Shown here piece after piece: positions 26,371-36,232 of a stretch of 64,000 bases of DNA. Position 1 is the first letter of the stretch; every line of letters starts with the position of its first letter. The translations under genes were made by a program, and so were the position numbers. The notes beneath the pieces are model-generated. The model was not told where the DNA came from. It searched no databases and saw only the letters and a program-made list of their open reading frames with translations. The stretch comes from Shewanella litorisediminis (GTDB lineage Bacteria; Pseudomonadota; Gammaproteobacteria; Enterobacterales; Shewanellaceae): positions 3,077,501-3,141,500 of the forward strand of contig NZ_CP069213.1 of the NCBI RefSeq assembly GCF_016834455.1, given 5' to 3'.

Positions 26371-28917
26371 TCAGAAGTTCACTGTCACCTTGGTGTACAG
26401 ATAACGTCCCATCGGGTTATGCGTGGCCATGACGTAACCGTAGAGGTCGCCATCGCCATCACCAATGGCAAATGGAGGCTCTTCATCCAGCACGTTGTTC
26501 ACACCCACAGTCCACTTAAAGGTTTCGCTGAAGCGATAAGAGGCTGACATGTCCACCAGCAACTGGGCATCCACTGTGCGGGTTTCGTTGTAATCGTCAA
26601 ACTCACCGATATAAGTTAGGTTGAGGTTAGCAGCAAAGTCATCCATTACCCAGTTAGTGGTCGCCAACCAGCGGTGCTCTGGGTAACGATACTTGCCAGT
26701 CCAATCTACATCACCCTTTTCAAAGTCCATCAGGTAGCTGTACTCAAGACCAAACTTCACATCGCCGTAGCCATCCATACTCAGGGTGTAATGGCTGGAG
26801 AGATCCAAACCCTGTACTTCCTGAGAACTTAAGTTGACAAAGCTGGACAGGATCTTGTCGATTGTTCCCAAAGTGTCAGTGCCAACCGGAGCCAATCGCT
26901 GACAAATAGGACTGTTCTGAGAACCACAGTTGGCATCATATACATCCTGAGGTTCGAGCTTATCTATCTTGTTATCCTGAGTGATGTTGTACCAATCCAG
27001 GCTGATATCGAATGACTGGTTTGGCGCATAAATCATACCCAGGTTCCAACTCTCAGACTCCTCAGCTTCCAGCTCTTTGTTCCCTGAGAACAGGAAGTTT
27101 TGGTCCAAATTCTTGCACTCGGATGCGTCTAAACCATTGGCTTGGCAGAAGTAATAATCGTCCAGGAACAAACTTTCCTGTGATGGCCCCAAGCCAATCT
27201 GTGCCAGGGATGGCGCACGGAAGCCTGTTGCCCAGGAGCCACGGGCGGTGATTGCGTCTGTGATGCCCCACTGGAAAGCCACCTTGGGATTGGTGGTGGT
27301 TCCAAAATCGCTGTAATTGTCATAACGACCTGCCAGCTGCAGTTCAAAGTTATCAGTCAGCGGAATGGAAAATTCCAAATAGGCCGCCCACTGATCGCGT
27401 TCAGCGCTGGCAGAAACAGCCTCAGTACCAAAAATCAGCCCACGCTGGAACTGCTCGTCGGGTACGTCACTCACGTCTTCTTCACGATATTCAAGGCCTG
27501 CGGCCATCATCACATCACGATCGGCTAGGGTGAATGCCTGCCCGGTAATGCTGGCATTGTAAGCCGTCATATGAGAGACGCCCTGACGTACCAGACTGGT
27601 AGTGATAGCATCGATAACTTCGGGTGAGTTGACGGCCGCACCGAAAGGATTGTAACGGCCCGCGTCTATTTCACGCTGCAAGTAATCCACACGAACCCAG
27701 CCCTGAGAGCGGTCGCCAGTCTGAGTCTGCTCCTGACGTCCCTTTTGTGCAGCAACTTCCCAATCCCACTCGTTCAGAGTGCCACGCAGGCCTGCAACCA
27801 GTCTCATGCTGTCAGACTCGATGTCCCAACGACGAGCTCCCGCATCAACCGGACGATAGCGACCAATAAGGATGTCTTTACCCCATGGGTTATCGGGGTG
27901 AGTTCCGGGTACAGTCAAGCCTGCTGATTCGTCCAATGGCGTCGCAGCACCGCCAGCTTCTGACGTGTTGTGCTGCACAGCAAATTCCAGGAAGGCAGTC
28001 ACGTCATTATCGAAGAAATATTCGAACTGTCCGATGGCCCCCACACGCTCAGCGGCAGGGATGGTCAGGTTATAAGGACCATAGTCAAATAAACAACTGC
28101 CACTGCCTGTGAGGCGATCGGCCGGACAATCGGGATCCGGAGTTTTCACGCCATCGACATAAAAGTAGCCAGGGTAACCACGGGAAGAGCGGTTGTCATC
28201 ACCGCCATAGGGCTCCTGGTTAGCGGTACCGAAACGGCCCATTTCATCGGCGCTGAGAGAAGTATTTTTAAAGTAATCGAGGATGATAGAGGCATTGCCT
28301 TTTTCACCCTTGGTACCCCATACCAGACTGCCGGTTTGCTCTTCATAGCTCGGACCGGTCGCACCGCCATAGCCAAGATTGACTTCAATACCTTCGATGT
28401 CCTTCTTCAGAACAATGTTCACTACACCGGCAATGGCGTCTGAACCGTAAATAGCCGAAGCACCGTCTTTCAGAATATCGATGCGCTCAATGGCCGAAAC
28501 CGGTATGTTGTTGATATCCACAAAGGAGTTGCTCACGCCTTCAGCAAAGGAGCTGATGGCTACGCGGCGACCGTTAATCAGTACCAGGGTCGCATCCGGG
28601 CCAAGGCCCCTGAGGCTGATAGAGGCAGAACCGTTGGCGGTAGAGTCCTGGCTGTTACCCCGGGTAGAGAAGGCACCGGCACCGTTGGCAGGCATTTTCT
28701 CGAGTAACTGTTGCAGGTTATCAAACCCCATGTTGGCAATATCTTCTTTGCCAATAGACTGAATCGGCGATGGGCCTTCGATGTCAGTTCGCTTGATACG
28801 GGAGCCTGTTACTTCCAGACGCTCAACTTTTGCACCATCTTCTGCCGAAGCAACAGAGGGCAGTGCCAAAGCAACCGCTAACGCACAACTGCTCAGAATC
28901 CATTTTTGAGCTTTCAT
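26371..28917 (-). CDS. TonB-dependent outer-membrane receptor
   Basis: A 22-stranded-barrel receptor of 848 residues. It has a signal peptide ending ALALPSVASA, a TonB-box-like region with VERLEVTGSRIKRTDIEGPSPI, a plug domain (about 45-170, with LVLINGRRVAISSF and GSDAIAGVVNIVLKK), and a long barrel ending in VTVNF with the terminal aromatic residue. The RIKR-type N-terminus is typical of receptors for complex carbohydrates or peptides in Shewanella and Xanthomonas. Start 28917 has GGGGA at correct spacing; an upstream in-frame start has no signal peptide. It is divergent from a serine hydrolase gene. No Fur box or riboswitch was recognised in the 187-base gap, so iron or cobalamin is not indicated. 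Confidence 0.94.
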   Translation of the reverse strand: MKAQKWILSSCALAVALALPSVASAEDGAKVERLEVTGSRIKRTDIEGPSPIQSIGKEDIANMGFDNLQQLLEKMPANGAGAFSTRGNSQDSTANGSASISLRGLGPDATLVLINGRRVAISSFAEGVSNSFVDINNIPVSAIERIDILKDGASAIYGSDAIAGVVNIVLKKDIEGIEVNLGYGGATGPSYEEQTGSLVWGTKGEKGNASIILDYFKNTSLSADEMGRFGTANQEPYGGDDNRSSRGYPGYFYVDGVKTPDPDCPADRLTGSGSCLFDYGPYNLTIPAAERVGAIGQFEYFFDNDVTAFLEFAVQHNTSEAGGAATPLDESAGLTVPGTHPDNPWGKDILIGRYRPVDAGARRWDIESDSMRLVAGLRGTLNEWDWEVAAQKGRQEQTQTGDRSQGWVRVDYLQREIDAGRYNPFGAAVNSPEVIDAITTSLVRQGVSHMTAYNASITGQAFTLADRDVMMAAGLEYREEDVSDVPDEQFQRGLIFGTEAVSASAERDQWAAYLEFSIPLTDNFELQLAGRYDNYSDFGTTTNPKVAFQWGITDAITARGSWATGFRAPSLAQIGLGPSQESLFLDDYYFCQANGLDASECKNLDQNFLFSGNKELEAEESESWNLGMIYAPNQSFDISLDWYNITQDNKIDKLEPQDVYDANCGSQNSPICQRLAPVGTDTLGTIDKILSSFVNLSSQEVQGLDLSSHYTLSMDGYGDVKFGLEYSYLMDFEKGDVDWTGKYRYPEHRWLATTNWVMDDFAANLNLTYIGEFDDYNETRTVDAQLLVDMSASYRFSETFKWTVGVNNVLDEEPPFAIGDGDGDLYGYVMATHNPMGRYLYTKVTVNF

Positions 28918-29104
28918 AATCATTCCCCAGCTATTTGGATAGTTGTTATTTTTCGATAGCGACTGCAGACTGCCATCGATGGTGAGATCATCCACCAAGC
29001 TATCCAATTTGTTAACCAAGTCAACTGCATTGCAACACATTAAGAACAATTCATCACAACACACGCAACATTGATACGCACAAAGACCGAAGGATTTAAT
29101 CGTT

Positions 29105-30154
29105 TTGAAGATTACTAAGGGATTATTTAAATTAGCTTTTTACCTTTCCAGTCTGTTGGTTTCTTCTGCTGCACAGGCAAAGGAACTGACAGAACTCAAG
29201 GCAGCACTGAACGCACAGATTTCAAACAGTTTTCAAGGCATCATCTGGGTACAACATCAGGATAGAAAGTTGTTCGTCAAAGCGGCGGGCGACGGTATCA
29301 AGGAAGATAGCCTGTTCATATTGGGCTCTGTTTCCAAGCCTGTTTTCAGCAGCTTTTACCTGAGCCGGCATCTGCAATCCTTGAATTCGCCGCTGACAGT
29401 CCAGCAAAAGCCCGCCTTCTACCCCGAAGGAAGACGCCTGACCCCAGCCATGCTGCTCAGCCACTCCTCGGGCATAAATCGAGGTTTTACCGGTATGAGT
29501 TCAGATGAGCCGGGGCATTTCGAATACAGCAACGGCAACTATCAGTTTTTGGCAAATGGCCTTAATCCCGGAAACAGCGCGGCCTGGTTATCCGACCTTA
29601 ACCATTTTCTGAACACCAATGCGTTGGACATTAAAGCCACTGCAGGGCATACCCAGACACTGAGGCAAATATATCCCCGCCTGGTGCAGGGCTTCAACGA
29701 GCAGGCTAATCAGCGTGAGGTCGCCGAATTAGCGCTGACAACCGCCAGCGCGGCCTCAGGTACCCTGATAGGCTCAGCCAAAGGCGTAGCCGATTTTCAG
29801 CAGAAGCTCCACACTGGCCAATTGCTGCCTGATAGCGCCTATCAAGCCATGGTTACCCCCATGGCCAACAGGGACCATCGCTGGGGAACGCTTGAGTATG
29901 GTCTTGGGCTGCAAATCGCACAATCGCCACTGGAATACAGCCATAGCGGCTACCTGCCCGGCTTTATGAGTCTGATGCTCTATTACCCCGATACGCAGTT
30001 GCTGCTGGTGCTGCTGCAAAACATCTCTGGTGACCTCAATAATCCCGACGCGGTATTCGCATTTCATGACCAGGTTCGAACCCTGATGCGCAGTTTTGCC
30101 AGCCTGCCGCAGCCTGCAAACGCAGACAGCATTAGCCCAGAGGATGCCCCTTAG
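29105..30154 (+). CDS. Periplasmic class C beta-lactamase-fold serine hydrolase
   Basis: An exported protein of 349 residues of the Beta-lactamase (S12) family. Signal peptide MKITKGLFKLAFYLSSLLVS..AQA. Motif 1 is S-V-S-K in LGSVSKPVFSSF, motif 2 Y-S-N in FEYSNGNYQFLAN, and motif 3 HSG in YSHSGYLPGF in place of KTG. The HxG third motif is common in esterases and D-aminopeptidase-like members rather than true AmpC. The start is TTG (29105) with AAGGA about 10 bases upstream; no ATG is suitably placed. It is divergent from the TonB receptor, which hints at a shared substrate, perhaps a peptide or ester. A role in beta-lactam resistance is unlikely. Confidence 0.85.
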   Translation: MKITKGLFKLAFYLSSLLVSSAAQAKELTELKAALNAQISNSFQGIIWVQHQDRKLFVKAAGDGIKEDSLFILGSVSKPVFSSFYLSRHLQSLNSPLTVQQKPAFYPEGRRLTPAMLLSHSSGINRGFTGMSSDEPGHFEYSNGNYQFLANGLNPGNSAAWLSDLNHFLNTNALDIKATAGHTQTLRQIYPRLVQGFNEQANQREVAELALTTASAASGTLIGSAKGVADFQQKLHTGQLLPDSAYQAMVTPMANRDHRWGTLEYGLGLQIAQSPLEYSHSGYLPGFMSLMLYYPDTQLLLVLLQNISGDLNNPDAVFAFHDQVRTLMRSFASLPQPANADSISPEDAP

Positions 30155-30197
30155 GTATAATCGCCCCAGCCCGGCAACTGCCCTTTAATGGATGCCC

Positions 30198-30659
30198 ATG
30201 ACAAACAACGATATTCTGCGCCGCCTGCGCTTTGCCCTGAATCTCAGTGACAGCAAGCTTGTCGCGCTCTTCGCCCTGGTCCACCAACCAATAACCGAAG
30301 AGGCCTTGCTCGCTATGCTGAAAAAGGACGATGAACCCGGCTTTCGTCCCTGCACCGATAAGGAACTCTGCCAGTTTCTTGATGGTTTGGTTATCGAGCG
30401 CCGCGGACTGAGACCCGGTGACGGCGTGCCTGCACCAACTCCATTGGATAATAATTTGATCTTCAAAAAGATCCGTATTGCGCTGGAGCTCAAGGAAGAC
30501 GACATCTTAGCCATGTTGACCAAGGCCGGATTCGCCCTGTCCAAGTCGGAACTGGGTGCCATTTTCAGAAACCCGGATCACCGCCATTATCGTCCCTGTG
30601 GCAATCAGTTGTTGCGCAACTTTTTGAAGGGGCTCTCTATCAACCTCCGTGGTCGCTAA
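30198..30659 (+). CDS. DUF1456 (YehS) family protein
   Basis: A small cytosolic protein of 153 residues made of two similar halves: NNDILRRLRFALNLSDSKLVALFAL with FRPCTDKELCQFLDGLVIERRG, and NNLIFKKIRIALELKEDDILAMLTKAGF with YRPCGNQLLRNFLKGLSINLRG. This duplicated DUF1456 arrangement matches E. coli YehS in length and motifs. An ATG six bases earlier is an equally possible start. Function of the family is unknown. Monocistronic, with a terminator. Confidence 0.9.
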   Translation: MTNNDILRRLRFALNLSDSKLVALFALVHQPITEEALLAMLKKDDEPGFRPCTDKELCQFLDGLVIERRGLRPGDGVPAPTPLDNNLIFKKIRIALELKEDDILAMLTKAGFALSKSELGAIFRNPDHRHYRPCGNQLLRNFLKGLSINLRGR

Positions 30660-30713
30660 GCCGCCGGGTTGACCTCGGCTATTTTGTGCCAATGCCCAAC
30701 AGGGCAAACTCCG

Positions 30714-30742
30714 AAAGCCATCGTCAATCGATGGCTTTTTTG
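30714..30742 (+). terminator. Terminator of the DUF1456 gene
   Basis: Stem AAAGCCATCG / CGATGGCTTT, 5-base loop, T run. Confidence 0.9.
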
Positions 30743-30965
30743 TTTGAGTTAAACAGCGGGTAAACATCCAAAAGCGTCAAAGTGAATTAATTTAACTTTT
30801 TCAATACATTCACAATCGCGTTTAAAACATGCATTCATGAAAAAATGCGAAAAATCCCCTGTACTCAAAGCTACAAAGATCACATTTCGTGATAATCTTC
30901 TTGCTATTGACAGCACATTTCATGCCCAGAAAGCACACACCCAAAAAGCATACAAAAGGTAGCCC
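30743..30965. other. Upstream control region of the malic enzyme gene
   Basis: AT-rich and without a gene. It contains an inverted repeat ATCAC-ATTTC-GTGAT around 30880-30895, half of which (AGATCACATTT) equals a CRP half-site; the other CRP half is missing. No clear -35/-10 pair was fixed. Confidence 0.35.
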
Positions 30966-32654
30966 ATGGACGATAACAAACGCCCGCTCTATTTACCGTT
31001 CGCCGGTCCAGCCATTCTTGAAGCGCCACTGATCAACAAAGGCAGCGCCTTTACCGAAGAAGAGCGGATATTCTTCAACCTTGAAGGCCTGTTACCTTAC
31101 GCGATTGAAACCATCGAAGAGCAGGCATCCAGGGCCTACGATCAGTTCCGTAGTTTCAACAACGATCTGGATAAGCACATCTACCTGCGCAACATCCAGG
31201 ACACCAACGAAACTCTGTTTTACCGCTTGGTGCAAAACAACATTGCCGAGATGATGCCTATCATCTACACCCCAACAGTGGGCCTGGCCTGTGAGCGTTT
31301 CTCCAAAAACTATCGGCGCAACCGTGGACTCTTTATCTCCTATCCCAACAAGGACAGGATTGACGATATCCTCAATAACTCCACCCGTCACAAGGTAAAA
31401 ATTATCGTTGTGACCGACGGTGAGCGCATTCTGGGTCTGGGCGATCAGGGTATCGGCGGCATGGGGATACCCATCGGAAAGCTGTCACTCTACACGAGCT
31501 GCGGTGGTATCAGCCCGGCCTATACCCTGCCTATTACGCTGGATGTGGGTACTGACAATCCGCACCTGTTGGAAGACCCCATGTACATGGGCTGGCGTCA
31601 CCCTCGCATCGGCGGAGAAGAATACAGCGAGTTTATCGAAGCCTTCATGGAAGCGGTACACCGCCGCTGGCCGGATGTACTCATACAATTTGAAGACTTT
31701 GCCCAGAAGAATGCCATGCCCATTCTGGAGCGTTATAAGGACAGATACTGCTGCTTTAACGATGACATTCAAGGCACGGCTGCAGTGACCGTGGGTTCAT
31801 TGCTTGCCGCCTGTAAAGCCGCAAACACGCAACTCAGTGCCCAGCGCATCGCCTTCCTCGGTGCCGGCAGCGCTGGTTGTGGTATTGCTGAGGCCATAGT
31901 GGCGCAGATGGTCTCTGAAGGCATCAGTGATGAGCAGGCCCGTAGCCAGGTCTTTATGGTTGACCGCTGGGGACTGCTGCTGGACAACATGCCCAACCTG
32001 CTGCCATTCCAGCAAAAACTGGCACAGAAGATTGATAACATTAACCACTGGGATGACTTCAGCGACAATGTCTCGCTGCTGAACGTGGTGAACAATGCCA
32101 AGCCGACGGTACTGATTGGTGTATCCGGTGCTCCCGGCCTCTTTACCGAAGAGATCATCCGCGCCATGCACAGTCATTGCGCCCGTCCAATCGTATTCCC
32201 GCTGTCAAACCCCACCAGCCGGGTTGAAGCGACGCCAAAAGATATCCTGCACTGGACCAGCGGCCAGGCACTGGTCGCAACCGGAAGCCCGTTTGAACCT
32301 GTAGTGGTGGACGATGTGACCTACGACATCGCCCAGTGTAACAACAGTTACATCTTCCCCGGCATTGGTCTTGGGGTGCTCGCGTGCGGTGCCAATCGGG
32401 TTTCAGATGAAATGCTGATGGCCTCCAGCCGGGCGCTGGCGGAGTGTTCTCCATTGGCAAAAGACGGCGTTGGCCCCTTGCTGCCACCGCTGGAAGAAAT
32501 TCACGATGTGAGCAAGCACATTGCCTTTGCCGTGGCCAAGGTGGCTATCGAACAGGGGCATGCACTTGACACCACAGATGAGCTGCTGCTGCAGTCCATC
32601 GAGGCCAACTTCTGGTACCCCGAGTACCGCCGTTACAAGCGCACTTCGTTCTAA
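30966..32654 (+). CDS. maeA: NAD-dependent malic enzyme
   Basis: Oxidative decarboxylation of malate to pyruvate and CO2 with NAD. The 562 residues match the E. coli MaeA length (565). Visible are the catalytic tyrosine region [36 protein letters not shown], the metal-binding [10 protein letters not shown] and [13 protein letters not shown], and the Rossmann loop [13 protein letters not shown] (GxGxxG). The ending [12 protein letters not shown] is typical. The absence of a phosphotransacetylase-like extension separates it from MaeB. Monocistronic. It would feed pyruvate from C4 acids, useful for growth on amino acids and on the succinate made by the GABA pathway in this window. Confidence 0.96.
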   Translation: MDDNKRPLYLPFAGPAILEAPLINKGSAFTEEERIFFNLEGLLPYAIETIEEQASRAYDQFRSFNNDLDKHIYLRNIQDTNETLFYRLVQNNIAEMMPIIYTPTVGLACERFSKNYRRNRGLFISYPNKDRIDDILNNSTRHKVKIIVVTDGERILGLGDQGIGGMGIPIGKLSLYTSCGGISPAYTLPITLDVGTDNPHLLEDPMYMGWRHPRIGGEEYSEFIEAFMEAVHRRWPDVLIQFEDFAQKNAMPILERYKDRYCCFNDDIQGTAAVTVGSLLAACKAANTQLSAQRIAFLGAGSAGCGIAEAIVAQMVSEGISDEQARSQVFMVDRWGLLLDNMPNLLPFQQKLAQKIDNINHWDDFSDNVSLLNVVNNAKPTVLIGVSGAPGLFTEEIIRAMHSHCARPIVFPLSNPTSRVEATPKDILHWTSGQALVATGSPFEPVVVDDVTYDIAQCNNSYIFPGIGLGVLACGANRVSDEMLMASSRALAECSPLAKDGVGPLLPPLEEIHDVSKHIAFAVAKVAIEQGHALDTTDELLLQSIEANFWYPEYRRYKRTSF

Positions 32655-32655
32655 T

Positions 32656-32686
32656 AAAAAAGCCCGGCACAGCCGGGCTTTTTTTA
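32656..32686. terminator. Bidirectional terminator after maeA
   Basis: Stem AAAAAGCCCGGC / GCCGGGCTTTTT with an ACA loop, between maeA and the convergent DUF3069-like gene. Confidence 0.92.
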
Positions 32687-32720
32687 TGGGGTAAGCTTCA
32701 TGGCTTATTCAGCCATCGAC

Positions 32721-33155
32721 TCAAATCCCCATCACCTCACGCATGCTGTTATACATGCTTCTGTCGGTGCGGGCTTTTTTCAGCTTTTTCACGCTTTCCT
32801 TCAGCGCTTCCTCGGCAACACGCACATAGAGCCCACTGTATTCCTGCTCGGCAATGGCTTCATCTGTGTCCTGAAGCTCAGAGATATCTCGGGCAACTAT
32901 GCTGAGCTGTATCCAGGCATTCGCCAAATAAAACCCGTGGAAGACACTGCGTTCAAACAAAGAGGTTGCACTGACAGGCAGCTTGTCCCAGGCACGGGCA
33001 AATTGCCCGTCTTTGTCAGCCAACAATTCGTCGCACAGGCTGTGATAAGCCGACAATAGCGACTCAGGCAACCTGTCGAGCGCAACAACGCGACCTGCAA
33101 CCTTATCTGCCACCTGCTGCGCCAATGCCCGGTAATTTGCGTCAATCTCGCTCAT
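32721..33155 (-). CDS. Hypothetical protein, DUF3069-like
   Basis: A soluble, mostly helical, acidic protein of 144 residues ([21 protein letters not shown] ... [16 protein letters not shown]) with no signal peptide or membrane segment. It resembles the DUF3069 family of Shewanella and relatives, whose function is unknown. It starts with ATG behind AAGGT and stands alone. Nothing around it suggests a role. Confidence 0.75.
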   Translation of the reverse strand: MSEIDANYRALAQQVADKVAGRVVALDRLPESLLSAYHSLCDELLADKDGQFARAWDKLPVSATSLFERSVFHGFYLANAWIQLSIVARDISELQDTDEAIAEQEYSGLYVRVAEEALKESVKKLKKARTDRSMYNSMREVMGI

Positions 33156-33311
33156 AATAATACCTTGAATTCCTGTGAAACCTTCAGCATTGCCACCTCA
33201 TTGGGTCGCGATTCAGTGCTGAAATTAAATAATGGAGACATAAATTGGCGTCTTATACACATTCTGCAACCCAATTGCAAAAGTGCATGGTGGGCTTTGG
33301 ATTATCGGCCG

Positions 33312-33346
33312 GTTTTCCAGTATCAAATAAAGAAAAACTGGGAAAC
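33312..33346. other. Hairpin-forming inverted repeat upstream of the TPR-GGDEF gene
   Basis: GTTTTCCAGT (33312-33321) and ACTGGGAAAC (33337-33346), one mismatch, 15-base loop, about 60 bases before the start codon. It could be an operator or leader structure. It does not resemble a cyclic di-GMP riboswitch. Confidence 0.4.
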
Positions 33347-33407
33347 TCCATGACATACGGTTATGATTTGCGCAGAACAAAAAATAACAAATTGGCAACA
33401 GATTTAG

Positions 33408-35288
33408 ATGAAACTTGATTTTCCAAAGTCCATTCTTTGGGCCAGTTTTTTGCTTATTCTCTGGCAGCCTGTGCATGCTGGGGACTTGTCGCTGGATGAA
33501 ATAGACAAGCTGTTCAGCCAACTGGAAACAGATCCATCTCAATTTGAGTCAATTCCCGAGCAGGTTGAACTGCTGAAACAAAATATTGCCGCCGACGACA
33601 TCCCCCGAACCCTGCGCCTGAAACGGGCACTCTGTTGGTCACCCGACCTGACCAAAGAAAATGCTCTGGATAAGGCTTTGAATTATGCCAATGAACAGCT
33701 TGCGCTGCCCATGGTTCAGGCTGATATCCCCAGCCAAGCCGATTTGACACTCTGCCGTGGCTGGCTATTGCAGGAAAAAGGCGTCATGGCCGACGCCATG
33801 AGTGATTACAACCGCTCGGTTGCCCTCGCCTATCAATCGGAAGAACCCCGTCTCATAGCCGATAGCCGCAGCCTCAGGGGCGCCCTGCTTTCTTATCAGG
33901 GTAACTTTGCCGATGCACTGGAAGATCTCATCACCTCCCAACATCTTTACGAAAGCCTGAATCAAACCTACTGGGCCAGATACAACCTCCTTGAGCTTGC
34001 TACCAGTTATCGCCGTTTCGGCGACCCGGCCACGGCTATTCGTTACTACGAAGATCTCCTGCAAAAGTACACAGAGATAAAAGACAGCTTTGCCATTGTG
34101 GGGGTAAAGGCCGAAATGGCCATGGCATATGAAACCCTGGAAGAATATGACAAGGCACTCATCTACTATCGTGAGGTACTGGCAAGCTGGGAAGCGCAAA
34201 AAGATCCCGTCAACATTGCCGCCACCCGGGTAAACATGAGCGGTACCCTCATTAAGCTTGGCAGGTTGAAAGAGGCAAAGGCCGAGTTAGAGCTGGCCTT
34301 TGCGGATGTAAAACCAGAGCATGTGGGCTTCTATGCCTTCAAGCACTTGTTTATGGCTCAAATTTTGCTCGCGGAGGGTAAACCCATGGATGCTTTGCCG
34401 CTGCTGCAAATTGGCGAAGAGAGTTTCCGCAATGTGGAAAACAGCCGTGGATTAGCCGAACTCTATGCCACCAAAAGCCAGGCCTATGCCGCCCTCGAAG
34501 ACTGGGCCAACGCATTTTATAGCCTTGAGATACAGAACTCGCTCCATACTCAACTGGACAGTCAGCTGCAATCTCAGCGCACCACAGAGATGCGCACCCG
34601 ATTCGATACCGACAGAATAGAAAATGAAAACCGCCAGCTGATTGCATATCAGCGGTTGCGGGAAAAAGAGATGGCCATATTGCAGGAAAATAAATTGCTG
34701 CAATTCACCATTATTATCATGGGCATTATTATCCTCAGCATAGTGTCTATTTTTGCCTATAAGCAGGCACAGCGCTCAAAGCTGATGGAACGGCTGGCCC
34801 TTACTGATCACCTGACGCAACTGGCCAATCGCCGACATACCTACCATGAAGGCGAGGCTATGTTCCGAAGCGCCAGGCCAGGCAGTCCACTCTCGGTTAT
34901 CCTGTTTGATGCCGACCATTTCAAAAAAATCAATGACCATTTCGGCCATGATGTTGGTGATAAGGTACTGATAGCCATGGCTCAAAGCAGCGTTGGGCAA
35001 ATGCGTAAAGGCGATTTGGTCGGCCGTATCGGGGGGGAAGAATTTCTGGCGCTGCTGCCACACACTACCCTGGAGCAGGCCGTGGAAATTGCCGAACGCC
35101 TGCGGTTAACCATAGAAACCACGGATTTGTCAGAGGTTGCTCCCGGCCTTGGTATGAGCATCAGTGCCGGTGTTGCCACTTTGGACAGCAGTCGGGATAA
35201 AAACTTTTCCAGTTTCCTTAACCGGGCCGATCATGCGCTGTACCGCGCAAAACACAATGGCCGTAACCGGGTAGAGAAAGAGGATTAA
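33408..35288 (+). CDS. Periplasmic-TPR diguanylate cyclase (GGDEF)
   Basis: Membrane-bound cyclic di-GMP synthase of 626 residues. It has a signal peptide (ILWASFLLILWQPVHAG) and about 390 residues of TPR-like helical repeats in the periplasm (for example YYEDLLQKYTEIKDSFAIVGVKAEMAMAYETLEEYDKALIYYREVL). A coiled stretch leads to a TM segment (about 434-455), followed by a GGDEF domain with GGEEF near residue 541. The I-site RKGD (RxxD) is intact, so product inhibition is expected. The TPR part probably senses a protein or peptide partner. It overlaps the convergent binding-protein gene by four bases at their stop codons. Confidence 0.93.
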   Translation: MKLDFPKSILWASFLLILWQPVHAGDLSLDEIDKLFSQLETDPSQFESIPEQVELLKQNIAADDIPRTLRLKRALCWSPDLTKENALDKALNYANEQLALPMVQADIPSQADLTLCRGWLLQEKGVMADAMSDYNRSVALAYQSEEPRLIADSRSLRGALLSYQGNFADALEDLITSQHLYESLNQTYWARYNLLELATSYRRFGDPATAIRYYEDLLQKYTEIKDSFAIVGVKAEMAMAYETLEEYDKALIYYREVLASWEAQKDPVNIAATRVNMSGTLIKLGRLKEAKAELELAFADVKPEHVGFYAFKHLFMAQILLAEGKPMDALPLLQIGEESFRNVENSRGLAELYATKSQAYAALEDWANAFYSLEIQNSLHTQLDSQLQSQRTTEMRTRFDTDRIENENRQLIAYQRLREKEMAILQENKLLQFTIIIMGIIILSIVSIFAYKQAQRSKLMERLALTDHLTQLANRRHTYHEGEAMFRSARPGSPLSVILFDADHFKKINDHFGHDVGDKVLIAMAQSSVGQMRKGDLVGRIGGEEFLALLPHTTLEQAVEIAERLRLTIETTDLSEVAPGLGMSISAGVATLDSSRDKNFSSFLNRADHALYRAKHNGRNRVEKED

Positions 35289-36100
35289 TCTTCCGGCGTC
35301 AAATGCCAGAGAATGTGGCTCTGAGTATTTTCTACCGGCATGTTGAACCACCGCTCATAGAGCTCGGCAAAACCGCCCTCTTCCTGAAAGTCAGCGAGCG
35401 CCTGATGCCATTGCTGCACCGTCAATGCAGGTGTGCCACGCGAAAACGCAAGATAAAGCTCCACCCTCTCCAATTCAAACAACGGGGTAATCGCAAACTC
35501 TGTTGTACCGGCCTGACTCAGCAACATACTGACGGCCAAATCCGCCTGACACCAGTAGCGAACTCTTCCTGCCAGCAGTTGCCTCAGGGACTGCAACGGG
35601 TAGCTGGATACTTCAACGTTTTTTACCCCGCTTTTTTTGAGGATCCGTTCAGAAGGCGAACCCCGATATACCCCCAAACTGCCATACTCAGCAGCCGCAT
35701 CCAGGCTTGTGGGTATGTCGGTATCTGTCGCCAGCTTGTACACCTTAATCCTCGCGGTCGCGATAGGCCCCACAAAATCAAACTGACTGCGCCTCGAATC
35801 TCTGAGCGCTGTGGAAAACAGTAATATATTGGGGAGCTGAGACGCCACACTGTAGGCCCTGGCCCAGGGCAATACCTCTATGTTGGCCCCTTCATTCAGC
35901 CGGGCCTTTAAATGCTCAACCAACTCCACCGCATAACCCGTGGCCTTCTCACCTTCAAGGTAACTCAGTGGTGGCAAGGGTTCCGTCAACAGGCGCAGCC
36001 TTATCGGAGCAGTGGGGTCTGCCGCTTCTCCTTTTGCCATCAACGAAAAACACAGCAGGGCAGTAAGCAGCAAATAGCATGTATAGCCCAATCGATGCAT
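35285..36100 (-). CDS. Orphan periplasmic solute-binding protein (SBP_bac_3 type)
   Basis: An exported protein of 271 residues. The signal peptide is followed by a family-3 amino-acid-binding-protein fold: LRLLTEPLPPLSYLEGEKATGYAVELVEHLKARL, then FSTALRDSRRSQFDFVGPI and SLGVYRGSPSERILKK. No permease or ATPase gene is adjacent. Such lone proteins in Shewanella often serve as sensors or act in signalling with GGDEF or chemotaxis proteins, and the convergent neighbour is a GGDEF protein. The ligand is unknown. Confidence 0.88.
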   Translation of the reverse strand: MHRLGYTCYLLLTALLCFSLMAKGEAADPTAPIRLRLLTEPLPPLSYLEGEKATGYAVELVEHLKARLNEGANIEVLPWARAYSVASQLPNILLFSTALRDSRRSQFDFVGPIATARIKVYKLATDTDIPTSLDAAAEYGSLGVYRGSPSERILKKSGVKNVEVSSYPLQSLRQLLAGRVRYWCQADLAVSMLLSQAGTTEFAITPLFELERVELYLAFSRGTPALTVQQWHQALADFQEEGGFAELYERWFNMPVENTQSHILWHLTPED

Positions 36101-36232
36101 TCCTTAACCTCAACGCCAGCCGGTTTAACTCCAGCATAGCGGCCAAAACGCAGACAGACCAGCAAAGCTTTGCCTGACGCTGACGGCAAAAACTGCTACT
36201 ATCCGCCCGAGATTGACTATCTGCTTAAGCCA

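Noticed and set aside
30880..30900. CRP site before maeA
   Set aside because: Only the right half AGATCACATTT fits; the left half TGTGA is missing at the required spacing.
33156..33407. Cyclic di-GMP riboswitch before the GGDEF gene
   Set aside because: None of the conserved GEMM blocks is present; only a simple inverted repeat.
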